Origin: Calliphora vicina
Taxonomy: Eukaryota; Arthropoda; Insecta; Diptera; Calliphoridae
Direction of reading: 5' to 3'
Assembly (NCBI RefSeq): GCF_958450345.1
Contig: NC_088780.1
Coordinates: forward strand, 36,603,667 to 36,667,666
DNA length: 64,000 nucleotides
The position numbers and the translations under genes are program-made. Below the pieces are notes generated by a model, which worked only from the letters and a program-made list of their open reading frames with translations, was not told the DNA's origin and searched no databases. Positions 48,501-57,960 of this stretch are shown here, one piece after another (the first letter of the stretch is position 1; each line of letters begins with the position of its first letter).

Positions 48501-51500
48501 GAATATCACTACTATTGCCAGACACTGCTGTAGCCGTTGATGCTGTTTCTGCAGCCGCAGCTAAAGCCGTAGCTTTGGCTAGCGTCTTATCACTTCGTTT
48601 CTTTTCGGGCGTACCAATGGCCGAATTGGGTGTGGAATAGTTGGGTGAAATGCTCTTACGATAATCTAACAACTGTTGAGTATAACTATTGGGGGGTAAT
48701 GAGGAACGCTGCTGTTGCAATGACGACAACGACGAGGAGTGTTCTTCGTTGGAGGAGTTGGATTTGATGGAAGCTTTATGAGCATTATAAGCAGGTACAG
48801 AAGCAACGCAGAGAATACGAGCATTACAGACACCATTACAACTGGTCACATTCGGTTCGGGATGTAAAGACATAATGCACACTTGACCCACATAGCCGTC
48901 ACTGTTGCAAACCCAGACATCACGTTTTTCACTTAAAGTGGCGGCGGCACAGGTGAATTGGAGACCAGCTCTAGTTTTACGTATGGGTATGGAGGTTAAA
49001 AATTCAGGTATAGGATGTTTTTCTAAGGTGGCGGCTGGAAAGAAAATACAATAATTTCTTAATGAAAAAAACAGTTTATTTTATATATTAAGGGATTTAT
49101 TAATTACCTAATTTTTGTTTGGCTTCGTTAAATGTTTCCTCCCATTGGGTTCTCTTTTCAGACTTACTAAAAACTATGGATAATTTCTGAGTACCATTTC
49201 TGCAAATAAAATGTTTAATTCATATTAATATTTATGACAATTAATTTAAATTTCGCTTTAGAAACTTTAACTTACGGTGAGTTCACAGCTAATTCGAGCA
49301 TATTCAATTGAGCATCATTCGTTTGTCTCTCCGACAGTTGGCGCTGTACATCACGATGCAATTCTCTGATAACATCTTCCAAATACTGATGAGGATATTT
49401 AAGAGAGGCGGTTATGTCAGTGATCTGTTGCAATTTATTGCAATCTTCGGCCAAATTTTCGATTTCAGTCATTATGCGTTTAAGATTTTCATCTTTTGCT
49501 GGAAGAAATTCTACAAATATTTATTTACCCTCCAAACACTATTATAAAGCTTAACTTACTCTTTACAATTTCCAAACAATCTAAAGAAATCTTGGTTAGA
49601 AATTTATATTTATTTGTATCCAATGTTGAGGCAACTGTACCCGGGCAGATGGTACTATAACAATAATTATAATTACAAATAATACAAATTGTTTAAATTA
49701 TTTTAAAAAAATACTTACGTATTGGGTTTTCGTATGGTACCACTGCGTTTCTTAATGCTCGTCAACACCAATAAATCGTTGAAGAGAAAGAAACCTCTTT
49801 CTTTGCGGGCCCCCTGACCCGAAGGCATTGTTACCAAATCGAATAGTAAAAATTGTCGATCTGGCGCTATGAGATCTGTTATGCCCTCAATCACTCCCTC
49901 CAACTCTCTGAGTGTTGCCTCTCTTTGACCATTTTCGAGTATTTCACGCTCTTTGCAATTGATGTGCACTAGAATGTCGTGCACAAGCTTTAAGACATCT
50001 TGTAGGTGTTTCTGATCAGGATGATCGTGATCGGTGTGCTTGATAAGTCTTTGAAATAGTAACTCGTAACTGAAAGATTTTAAAGATATATTTAATAAAG
50101 ACTTCTATTAATGAGAGCATAAATTTGTTTATAATTTCAAGCTAAATATTGAAAATCTAATTTTTCTTCAACTTGTTCACATAATTTGCCAGATGTTTTG
50201 TATAATAGTCATCATACGGATAAATGTATATACATATAAAATATAGCAAATCCAAACTTATTATATTGATAATATATTTGGATATTAATCCGACTATCAA
50301 AGCTTTTATCATAAGAGATCCTATTTACAGACTAATAATTGCATCAATTATATGTGAGACAACTCTTACAAAAAGAATTTTGACAAGCCTGTGAGCTATT
50401 TAGTGGAGGTAGAAAGCAACTATGCAGATAAGTTAAGCTTATGATACCATACACCACCATAGTGGTGCAGATATTTGTAACGCCCAAAAATATTGGTCTA
50501 ACACCCACCTTAAAGTATACGGATCAACTTAGAATCACTTTCTAAGTCTATTAAACGATGTCCGTCCCTCCGTCTGGATGGCTGTCCTTGTGCGCAAAGT
50601 ACAGGTCGCAATTTTGAAGATATTTCGATAAAATTTGGTACATTATCTTTTCGGCCCAAGAATCAAGCCTATTGAAACTGGCTGAAATCGGTCCATTATT
50701 TCACCTAGCCCCCATACAATGTCCTCCCGAAATTGGACTTTATCGGTCATAAATATTTAATTTATATAAGTATCTATACAAATTTTGCTTCAAATAAGTT
50801 TTATATATACAAAATTCATGTCACCAAATTTTGTTACGATCGCTCCATAATTAGTCATAGCTCCCATATAGACCCGCTTCCGAAAATCACTTTAACGTGC
50901 ATAAATCTCTTAAAAATGTTGGTATACACACAAAATTCAACATAAATAACTTTCATGTAGACATGAATCACACGACATAATTTCATGGTGATCGGTCCAT
51001 AATTGGTCATAGCTCCCATAAAAGGCCCACTTCCGAAAATTACTCACGAATATAAATTATTGATATTTTAGAAGAAAAATGTTTTTGCTCATTTACTTAG
51101 TGTAGGGTATTATATGGTCGGGCTTGACCGACCATACTTTCTTACTTATTTCAATATGGGATTTATTGAAGAGGCTGGTCTTCGCACAAAAATCAACATG
51201 ACTAATTGAAATCTGCGATGACATTCACAGTAATAAAGATAACAAACTCAATATAGCATAACTGAATCGTGATGTCACCGGCTATATAAATAGTCCGAAG
51301 ATGTGGCTTAATCTATTAAAGAACTAAATCCTATGATATGAAAAAAGCTGTGGTCCGATCTGGAATGCTATGGAAATTTTACTATTAAACGAAAGACAAA
51401 TTCAGGAACTAATTCAGATAAATTCCATCTGAGAGCAATCGAAAGTATAAAAATGTTTCGAAAGACCCTGTAGATAATAGCTTTCAACGAACAAAAAAAT

Positions 51501-54500
51501 TTGCACAACCCAAGGTCAATGTATGTATTGGAATAAGTTTGGTTAATCCCAAAGCCACATGGACCGAGTGATAAAGATATTCAAACATCATAAAACTCGA
51601 ACCAATGACAATCATACACATCGATCTCACTTGTCTCGAAAACATTCGAAGCGTTTCTCATATTACGAGCGCAGATTCCTTAAATTCACAATTCTAGCAC
51701 TGATTTAGCTACTATAGGTACTTGGATATTATATGCATTGAACCAGTATATGTCCTTAATAGGAAGTTCATAATGACATTACTAAATGCTCTTCAAACCA
51801 AGGTATAACACAATTACTTTTTCAGTAGTAGTATGATCGGTAAAAAACAGATATCAAAATCACAATTAAATTGTTTGGCACAGAGAAGTTTCAGTCAAGA
51901 ATAAATGACATTCGAAATCCATGAATTGTTCTTCATACCACAGAGTTTCTCTTAAAATTAAATTTCACAGACTATTGTAAATTAGTTGTCTCAAAAGATA
52001 AATACTAGCTAATGCTAATGCATCTTTAAGTGCTGATAGTTTTGTACTTGGCAAAGAATTTGCAGATGTTGAATCCTTAACAAACTCAAAGCAGATTATT
52101 ACCGCTTATATTCCGAAAATGGACTCTTGATAGATTTACAGCCATTTTCATTCTCTATCCACTAATATTGTGCCAGAATTTTCTTATTTTGATACAAGTC
52201 GGCTTCTTTCCCAACTTTTATTTGCAATGTCTTCAATGAAGATGTATGCAGATGTAACAGCTGTTCTGAACTATGACAATCAGCCAGACAATTAGTTTCA
52301 ATGTTCCTATGATCAGCTACCGTGGAATATCTCGCTATGTCCTCAAGAGTCTTCCAGCTTTCATAGCTAATACTTTAACCTTCGCTTTACCAAAGGTTTT
52401 TTATGTACATGGTTTACCCGGGTGGTACTGCACTTCTATAAATATATGCGACGAACGAAATTTTAAAAAATCGAAAAAATCTTATAAATAGTTTAAAATA
52501 TTTCTGTTAAATTGTATAGAACTCTAAAATTTTTTCAGTGAGTATAAATTTTAGTTAAATCGAAACAAAATTAAAAAAAATATTAAACCAATAAAAACGA
52601 AGTGGTCACTGGGTGGGTATTGGTAAAGCGAAGGTTAATCAAGGTTAGTTTATTATAAAAAGTAAGAAAAAATTAATCAAAACATGAAAACACCACTCCA
52701 TTCCAAGGTTTTTTGTGGATTGAAGTGGTTAGTTTACTAACCACCGTGGCTGTTGGCTTTAAAAATATCTATGATCAAAATTTTTGTTTCGTATACATTT
52801 TTTTGAAATCGAATATTTTTGACTAAATTTTCTGACCAAACAACCGAAATATCAAAGTAACACTGAATTCGATGAACAATAAACACTAAAGTAAAAGTGA
52901 TTTTTACAATATTTTCAAATTAATATATTTATCTAACCAGAGCACCCTGACGGCAAAGTTTTGCAAAAAATCATAAACGATGACTTAAAAAAATATAATC
53001 GTTTAGCAAAATGGCAATAGATGCCAATAAACTATGTTTTAATCATAGTTTATTGGCATCTATTGCCATTTATTTTTTTATTTGCCCTTTTTTTTATTGG
53101 CACTTCCTTCTGCTTGGAGGAAGAGTATCCATCTCCCTTTACCAAACACAGTATCTTATAATAATATTGGTTTAATAAATGAGATGTTTAGCCAGTTACT
53201 GAGGAATGTACCCAAAATATGATTAATTTCCCTATTATTGTCAATGTAATATTTCCAGCAACATAAGTAATGCAGTTTCTACTTTTGGAGCTCTACATTG
53301 TATATTCAGATATATTGAAAAATAAACGATATATATTTGGCATTACCGAATAATGAGAGCTTATTCTTATATTGCTTAATCAATAGCAACAGGATACCGA
53401 GAGGATTACTACATTGATCTGGGGATTAATATATAGTCTAATTAATAGTACCAGGCTTGATTTGACTAGGTGTAACCGTATCTCCAATCCTTAAGATAAT
53501 ATATTGAATTATTTGGCCGTAGCTATCATAGTCACATCATCAATTAAATTTTGTACATACTTAAGGTATTTGGACTAGATTATATTCACCTAAAGGTGAA
53601 GAGAGAAACTCTTCAACCTGGATTTTAACTATACTATACCCAGGTATCTCATGAGGTCGATAACTGATCTCTCTTTAATATTATTGAATCTTATACAATT
53701 TTCACCGTGATTTTTATAACATTTTAACGAATATCAGCAAGATGAAATCAAAAGGTACTGAATATTCTTGAAAAGTAAAAACCAATTCTATTGAAAATAT
53801 GTACTGTTGACATTTGATAGAAAGCATTAGAATTTGTGGCAGTATCAGAATGTGGTGTATTTCCCAGTATTTTTCCCATATTCCTCAATTAATATACTGA
53901 CGATTACTTAGAAGCTGTTTCTTTTTTTTTTGACATGTTCCTATTACTGGTCTGTACAAGGAAGGATTCGTTACAGGGTACTTCAAGGACAAGGGAAACT
54001 TTTAGACACTTTGTGATAGGTCACTAAACTAATTATCCTGTTTTTATACCCTTCACCTTCGTGAGAAAGGTATATATAAGTTTGTCATTCCGTTTGTAAT
54101 TTCCACAATATAATTTTCCGACCCTATAAAGTATATATATTCTGAATCCTTATAGATAGCGGAGTCGATTCTGCTGTTCATTTGTCTGTCTGTTGAAATC
54201 AATTTTCCGAACACCCAAGATATCTTCGGGATCCAAATCTTTAATAATTCTGTCAGATATGCTTTCGAGAAGTTTCCTATTTAAAATCAGCAAAATCGGT
54301 CCACAAATGGCTGAGATATGAGGAAAAAACCAGGACAACCTCGATTTTTGAACTATTTTTGACCTATATCTGGATTACTAAGTCATTAATATAGACAATA
54401 TGGATATCTAATGATAGATATTTCAAAAAACAATTTAAAAACCCAAACATTTTTTTTTCAAATTTAAAAAAAAATTAAATTTAAAAAAATTAAAAATAAA

Positions 54501-56598
54501 AATTTCTTTACATTTTTACCAGATTTGTTCAAACTAAATTGATAAATTATCAACTTTTTGCCAGAATTGGACCTGTGAAGTTATGTCCACTTTTCACGTG
54601 TCACGGGACTAGTTCATTTTAAATAATTAACACACATTTCCCGAAGGCTAATTCAACTTCAGACGTAAGTCCTCCCCCAGTCTTCACATAGTATTTATTC
54701 GAAATGTTTGGGAGAAAACTATAATTTTGTCCGTTAGATAATACATGAAACTTCTAGAAAATGACACTGTGTATAAAATTAGTAACAGCAAGCTGCAGTC
54801 AGTCAGCTGTTGAAATTAACATCAACTTTACACTTATAGAAAAATGCATCTTCATATTGATGATGCCCTATCATCAGAATTTTCACATCAATGTTATGAC
54901 AAATGGCATCAATGAATCGAAAAGAGACATCAACACAATGACGAACGTCATCATAAAATTTTGTCATATTTCGTGTGTCATCTATGCAATGATTTCAGTG
55001 ACATCAATTTGATGACACATTTTGTATATTGTTAACAGGTAATTTCTGAACAAAAATAAAACTAAATAAAGTTAAAATGTTTGTAATGTGTGTTTTAGTA
55101 AAAATTTTATTGTTTTAACCATTATTTTTGTTTATAGACACATTTTTAAAACATGCATAAGTGACATCGTATTGATGTACATTTATTTGCATTCTTATTG
55201 ATGACATTCAATCATCACATTTACCATCAACATCAAAAAAAATGAGAGCGAAAGGAGTAAATTGTAAAATAAAGTATACAAATAAAAATAACATCACATT
55301 GATGTACGTTTGTCATCATTACAATTACATTTTTTTTATCAGATAGACAAAGTCTTCTAATTAATGACACTTTGACATCATATGCTGCATTTTCATCAAA
55401 CCAAATGAGAGCGAAGAGAGTTAAGATCGCCTTTATTTCCAATTAAAAGAATACGGTTTATTTAAAATAAATAAACCACCGTTTTTAAAAGGTAAAAACG
55501 TTTAATATTATCTAAAGTTTTGGACAGAAGCTTTTCTATTTATATGACCCAGTACTAAGATAGACCTAAAGCTGATTTCACATAGATGTAATCAAAAAAC
55601 TTACAATCAATCACATAAAACCTTATAACTTACTTTGGAAACTTTTGTACTGGTTTAATCAACAAATAATCCAATGTCAACTTTCCTTTATGTTCTCGAG
55701 CTGTGGTTTCCAAGAATTTAGCAAATGCAGGCCTCTGATGTTTGGTGTTTCGTATGGCATTCTTGGCACGACTGCAGTTATTTACAAATGAAGTATAAAC
55801 CTCCAAAACTTCAAGTTTGGAAAACTGAAAACCGGTAAAAACAATATTTTTTAAAAAAGAAATAAAAAGAATTAACTAGAGAACACCTACCGTTTCCATA
55901 AAAGCATCACCCACTTTCTGCTGGGTATCCCAATTATCCAAACGATTGCGCAGTTCGGACAAAAATTTCTCATGTATTTCCAAAATATCGGGAACCATAA
56001 AGAAAATCTCGTCCACGGTGCGAACCTCAATAACGCCAGTATGTTCCGGAGCTTTTAAAACCTTTAAATAACGATTGACCATGGTTTGCAGAGACTCGAC
56101 ATAAGACTGTTCATTGCGGAATATTTCTTGGACTATGTGAGTGCGGGTGTCCTGGGAAAAAAAAATTCGAAAACATTATTTTAAATATAAAAAAATGTTA
56201 AAGAGTAATTAAATTAAGAAATAATAATAAAGCAACAATTTCTCTTGTTTTTTCTTCTTGGGATATCTATACAAACTTACACCTTCATAACCCCCAACAT
56301 TCCATTTATTCGTTCCAACACCAACATCCAATTGAATCCGCCTCTCGGAATCATCTTCAGAATCTGAGCATGTTATCGATGTCATTTTTTTTAATCTCTC
56401 ACATTTATCATTTTGATATGCTCCAACACCACCACCACCTTTGTTAAATTTATTGGCCACAGTGGTAATGGCCTGATTTGCTATCACTGACATAGATTGC
56501 GATACACTAGATGTACTGGATGATGTATTAATGGGTGCTGTTGTGGTCTGTTGCAAATCGTGCAAACTTAAACGTAAATTTTCACGATTATGTGTCAT
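38991..56598 (-). CDS. ARHGEF17: Rho guanine-nucleotide exchange factor, ARHGEF17/TEM4-type (11 coding exons seen; one probably missing)
   Basis: Predicted exchange factor that loads GTP onto Rho-type GTPases; vertebrate ARHGEF17 acts on RhoA-class GTPases and actin. Exons: 56281-56598, 55891-56151, 55634-55824, 49719-50069, 49560-49654, 49276-49498, 49108-49199, 48286-49034, 45934-46085, 45651-45858, 38991-39531. All visible introns are GT-AG and the first ten exons join in phase, giving about 880 residues, plus 180 in the last exon. Order: Ser/Thr-rich N-terminus (1-106); DH domain (about 107-305, EQSYVESL and LDYLLIKPVQKFPNYELL); PH-like region (about 320-515, RGFFLFNDLLVLTS); beta-propeller from about 525 (KTRAGLQFTCAAATL, DVWVCNSDGYVGQ, TMWIGTEDGCIHVY, VFVALANGDICVY, GTSAGVLLT). 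The C-terminus SGGDGYEDFR and STNHLLIWQI match ARHGEF17 better than ARHGEF10. Human ARHGEF17 has a far longer N-terminus. The exon 10 to exon 11 join is out of phase. Orthology is from recognition, not a search. Confidence 0.85.
41366..42100 (+). mobile_element. Helitron-like or related repeat
   Basis: Starts in an ATCT/TA microsatellite with ATATAAAAATGGATGTTTGA, contains three partial copies of ACTCAAAAACGGCTGGACCG...GATGAAATTTTCAGG (about 41440, 41603, 41800) and of GGTCTGTGGGCGGAGGGG, and ends GCGGACCGGGTTCAGCTAGT. The CTAG-type end in an AT context resembles Helitron 3' ends. No Rep/helicase. Alternative: a SINE- or LINE-derived repeat. Confidence 0.45.
42698..42910. mobile_element. Hairpin MITE, about 45-bp inverted ends
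   Basis: CTACTATTTGGTCATGTTGT and CATAATGTCCTAATATATTA at the left recur inverted at the right (TAATATATTAGGACATTATG, ACAATATGACTAATAG). Confidence 0.7.
43311..44647. mobile_element. Long-arm foldback element with CACTRTG ends (Transib-like?)
   Basis: The arms of about 300 bp (43311-43580 against 44385-44647) match in inverted order, for example GTCAAGAGGGGCACCC, CGCTGAATTCAGTGGTGCTA and TAACTCAAAAACAGTTTA. The outer ends are CACTATG and CACAGTG. The core (43860-44300) is homologous to 57480-57960. A solo arm lies at 17838-18043. The 5-bp flanks do not match. An 88-codon frame at 43999 has no known domain. Confidence 0.6.
45651..45858 (-). CDS. ARHGEF17: RhoGEF coding exon 10 (propeller blade)
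   Basis: 208 nt (1 + 69 codons), ending in phase 0 after GAG AAA TTG GCG, with donor GTAAGT. The acceptor TTTTAAAAG is purine-rich and weak, but the join SILYLDNRVFVALANGDICV is exactly right for the family. It ends LWCSIQGIIKVLDIEKLA. The next exon in the map (39531) begins with a single base of a split codon, so the phases do not fit; see findings. Confidence 0.9.
45934..46085 (-). CDS. ARHGEF17: RhoGEF coding exon 9 (propeller blade)
   Basis: 152 nt (50 codons + 2). The acceptor is ATTTTAAG and the donor GTAAGTA. It reads STMWIGTEDGCIHVYNSTDN followed by IRIKKNRIKIEHHSAVYSI, a WD40-like blade shared with ARHGEF17. The last two bases CT join G of exon 10 to make Leu. Confidence 0.92.
46110..46447. 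repeat. About 330-bp intronic repeat, copy 1
   Basis: TAGATTTTCACGATAACAAT, TTGGAATTAGTTTGGTTAAT, TATTCAAACATCATAAAACT and GTTTCTCTCTCCCGCTG recur in the same order at 47860-48135 and 51380-51685. Confidence 0.65.
46452..47844. mobile_element. Foldback element with CACAGTGGTTTAGAAAC termini
   Basis: Left end CATAGTGGTTTAGAAAC, right end GTTTCTAAACCACTGTG; the arms extend about 190 bp (GGAAATAATTCGG, CTAGCGCTAATGGGG, CAAAGTTGGTCAC). The interior includes the repeat also found at 2822-3040. The terminal CACAGTG equals the Transib/RSS heptamer. It lies between two copies of the 330-bp repeat. Confidence 0.65.
47860..48135. repeat. Intronic repeat, copy 2
   Basis: Direct repeat of 46110-46447 (TAGATTTTCACGAAAACAAT, CAAATATTGGAATTAGTTTG, GTTTCTCTTTCACGCTG). 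Confidence 0.65.
48286..49034 (-). CDS. ARHGEF17: RhoGEF coding exon 8 (start of beta-propeller plus disordered insert)
   Basis: 749 nt (2 + 249 codons), ending in phase 0 at GGTCATCAG before GTGAGT. The acceptor is TTCTTTCCAG. The first half is well-conserved propeller (PIRKTRAGLQFTCAAATL, DVWVCNSDGYVGQVCIMSL, NGVCNARILCVASVP). The second half is a long Ser/Ala/Thr/Gln-rich insert, probably a disordered loop, with an acidic patch LNLSSSDEEADPN. It is clearly GC-richer than its surroundings. Confidence 0.92.
49108..49199 (-). CDS. ARHGEF17: RhoGEF coding exon 7 (end of PH region)
   Basis: 92 nt (1 + 30 codons + 1). The acceptor is ATTTGCAG and the donor GTAATT. It reads NGTQKLSIVFSKSEKRTQWE and then a helix ETFNEAKQKL. 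The Trp in TQWEETFNEAK fits the conserved Trp of a PH C-terminal helix. Confidence 0.88.
49276..49498 (-). CDS. ARHGEF17: RhoGEF coding exon 6 (helical insert in the PH region)
   Basis: 223 nt (2 + 73 codons + 2). The acceptor is TTCTTCCAG and the donor GTAAGT. The peptide (DENLKRIMTEIENLAEDCNK, then LEDVIRELHRDVQRQLSERQ) is strongly helical and charged, a coiled-coil-like insert between PH strands, ending ELAVNSP, which continues NGTQ in exon 7. Confidence 0.88.
49560..49654 (-). CDS. ARHGEF17: RhoGEF coding exon 5 (PH region)
   Basis: 95 nt with split codons at both ends (1 + 31 codons + 1). The acceptor is TTGTTATAG and the donor GTAAGT. It reads TICPGTVASTLDTNKYKFLTK and then ISLDCLEIVK, and joins in phase to exons 4 and 6. 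Confidence 0.87.
49719..50069 (-). CDS. ARHGEF17: RhoGEF coding exon 4 (end of DH, start of PH)
   Basis: 351 nt: one base completing the Asn codon, 116 codons, then two bases of a Thr codon. The acceptor is TCTTTCAG and the donor GTAAGT. It reads YELLFQRLIKHTDHDHPDQ, finishing the DH domain, and then the PH entry APDRQFLLFDLVT and RGFFLFNDLLVLTSIKKRS, the typical first two PH strands. Confidence 0.9.
50441..51148 (+). mobile_element. Family-1 element (copy E) in the DH intron
   Basis: ATACCATACACCACCATAGT at the 5' end with part of the first hairpin lost, then GTCCGTCCCTCCGTCTGG, both GATCG(G/C)TCCATAATT blocks, GGTCGGGCTTGACCGACC and TTACTTATTT. Confidence 0.78.
51380..51685. repeat. Intronic repeat, copy 3
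   Basis: More diverged copy of 46110-46447: TTCAGGAACTAATTCAGATA, TATTGGAATAAGTTTGGTTA, CCAAAGCCACATGGACCGAG, ATATTCAAACATCATAAAAC. Confidence 0.6.
51690..53005. other. Intron sequence without recognised feature
   Basis: Within the 5.56-kb DH intron. Somewhat GC-richer than other spacers; a 72-codon plus-strand frame at 52273 has no recognised domain. Confidence 0.35.
53011..53069. repeat. Perfect 26-bp hairpin with 7-nt loop
   Basis: ATGGCAATAGATGCCAATAA+ACTATG is followed, after TTTTAAT, by its exact complement. It lies in the DH intron. No flanking elaboration and no second copy in the window. Confidence 0.85.
53070..54040. other. Intron sequence without recognised feature
   Basis: No repeat from elsewhere in the window and no coding frame. 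Confidence 0.35.
54044..54500 (+). mobile_element. Family-2 element, 3' truncated
   Basis: Starts TATACCCTTCACCTTCGTGA, has GGAGTCGATT, GTCTGTCTGTTGAAATC, TGGATATCTAATGATAGAT (an uninterrupted hAT target site) and AT-rich tracts, but no terminal hairpin. Confidence 0.75.
54790..55420. repeat. Cluster of CATCA/TGATG motifs
   Basis: About 20 occurrences of CATCAA, TGATGACA, GACATCA and the like on both strands in 630 bp (ATTGATGATGCC, CATCAATTTGATGACAC, ATCACATTGATGTACG). They are irregularly spaced, and the same words are rare elsewhere in the window. Confidence 0.5.
55424..55503 (+). repeat. LTR 3'-end fragment
   Basis: TTTATTTCCAATTAAAAG, CGGTTTATTT and AATAAACCACCGTTTTTAAA match the last 80 bp of the LTRs at 2036-2369 and 9493-9944. 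Confidence 0.6.
55634..55824 (-). CDS. ARHGEF17: RhoGEF coding exon 3 (DH core, CR3 helix)
   Basis: 191 nt, starting in phase 0 (FSKLEVLEVYTSFVNNCSRA) and ending with two bases of a split Asn codon. The acceptor is TTTTCAG and the donor GTAAGT. It contains LDYLLIKPVQKFP, the conserved helix of the DH catalytic face, which continues as NYELLFQRL in exon 4. The 5.56-kb intron that follows is filled with repeats. Confidence 0.9.
55891..56151 (-). CDS. ARHGEF17: RhoGEF coding exon 2 (DH domain start)
   Basis: 261 nt, 87 codons, phase 0 at both ends. The acceptor TTTTTCCCAG precedes GAC ACC CGC; the donor is GTAGGT after GAA ACG. The exon carries the first conserved helix of the DH domain (HIVQEIFRNEQSYVESL) and continues through FFMVPDILEIHEKFLSEL to GDAFMET. 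This is the standard DH opening, with the acidic EQSYV contact segment intact. Confidence 0.9.
56281..56598 (-). CDS. ARHGEF17: RhoGEF coding exon 1 (start codon, low-complexity N-terminus)
   Basis: The ATG at 56596-56598 is preceded in frame by a TAA six bases upstream, so this reading frame opens here. It encodes 106 codons: a Ser/Thr/Gln-rich stretch, a GGGG run, then ITCSDSEDDSERR, and stops at GYEG before the donor GTAAGT (GT at 56280-56279). Phase 0. The frame runs on past the donor for 24 more codons, which I regard as intron. The ATG context (ACATAAAAAATGA) is A-rich, as is common in flies. If an acceptor lies upstream, this exon could also be internal in a longer isoform; a weak CAATCAG at about 56630 is the only nearby candidate. 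Confidence 0.75.
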
Positions 56599-57436
56599 TT
56601 TTTATGTTGTTTGTTTGTTTGTTTTTTTGAAACTGATTGAATTATTTTGTACTTGTTATGGTGTGAAGATTTTCAAATTTCGTATGTAATTTTTAATAAA
56701 ATTTCTTTGTCTTTTCTTTTTGCAGAAAATGTGTTAATGCGAGTTTTGTGTGAATTTATAGTTAAATGATTGATTGATTTCAATATTGTTTTAGATTTTT
56801 TTTTTTTTTTGTTTTGCACTGAAGTTTTTTTTTCAGTAATTTTTTTGTCTTATTTATAGGTTTAAGTTTTAATTGTATTTTAAATTACAATTAATTTAAC
56901 AGCATTGTTTCTTTGATGAGCTCTTTTATGGAGAAATAATTTTTAAGAAATATTTTTTTTAGAAAATTCACTTTGAAGATTTAAAGAAAGTGAAAGGAAA
57001 GTTGAAATAATTAAGACAAGTACATAGAAGAAATAGTTAAGAAACAAGAAACGAAATAATATTAAGAGTATTTGAGGACATATAGAAACTTCAGTATAAA
57101 TTCTTTGAACAATATAGAGGAAAGGATTTTTTGTAAAAAAAAAAATAAAATTTTGTTCTGGAAGAAAATTAAATTTTTCGGACTTTATCCAGCAGATTCC
57201 CTATAAACATACAAAATTTTAAGTTTCTCAAAAATTTAAAATCGCATTGGTTTGGCTTTTATAGATGTTAAAAGGGCTAACTGTCAAACGAACTGACATA
57301 AATGTCACTTTTGACATTTATGATAAGTATACTGTGGCAAATCATCATGAATGGTCAAACCCTTGAACAAACGCTGCCAAATTATCCAAATTTACTTTTA
57401 AAATCAGTCATCGATATGCGCAACTTATAAACGTCG
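56599..57436. promoter_or_regulatory. Upstream region of the RhoGEF start codon
   Basis: About 0.8 kb of AT-rich sequence upstream (minus-strand sense) of ATG 56598, including a GTTT/AAAC run directly before the ATG. It should contain the 5' UTR and possibly a promoter or an upstream acceptor, but no TATA, Inr or DPE set stands out. Assigned by position only. Confidence 0.25.
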
Positions 57437-57960
57437 CACAGTGGTATGAGAAAAAAAGATGGAAATAAATCTGTAACTTCTAAACCCTTAGTCCGATTGG
57501 AATGAAATTTCAGATGCGCAAAGGGGAAGTGTTGTCGAGTTTAAGTTTTGAATCTGGACCCACCTGGAGCTGGGCTAGGTGTCCCCAAAGTAGGACACCT
57601 CCGGTATGCTCAATATTAAAAATGATCCTACTTCTTCGTTTGTGTTCGGATTTAAAAAAAAATACAAAAAAAAAATTATAGAATCGCCTCATCGAGCACT
57701 GCATTAAACCTTGTCGTAGCTATCAATAATCTGTTATAGCTTAGGAGATATTTGCATTTGAAAATTAAATTTTCAAAATTTTTTACCCACCCTACTCCAG
57801 TTTTTTGATGATCGCGGTTCCAAATATTTCCTGATTTTCTCCATTTTTCTTTTATAGGCTTAAATACAGATGTATATATCAAATAAAGAAAGAATTGTTT
57901 AAAAATCGTAACTATGTAAATCCAAAGTTACATGCATTTGAATTTAAAAAAAAATAAAAA
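57437..57960. mobile_element. Repeat starting CACAGTGG, related to the 43311-44647 core
   Basis: Begins CACAGTGGTATGAGAAAAAA. From 57490 on it aligns with 43865-44300 (TCATCGAGCACT, CTTAGGAGATATT, CACC(C/A)TACTCCAGTTTTTTG). Open frames of 64-68 codons on the minus strand share short words with the other copy but no known domain. Confidence 0.6.

Noticed and set aside
57510..57882. Overlapping 64-68 codon minus-strand frames sharing words (GVGWVK, AVLDEAIL) with the reverse of 43999-44265
   Set aside because: The similarity follows from nucleotide homology of two repeat copies. Frames are short, unequal and broken, and no known transposase motif is present.
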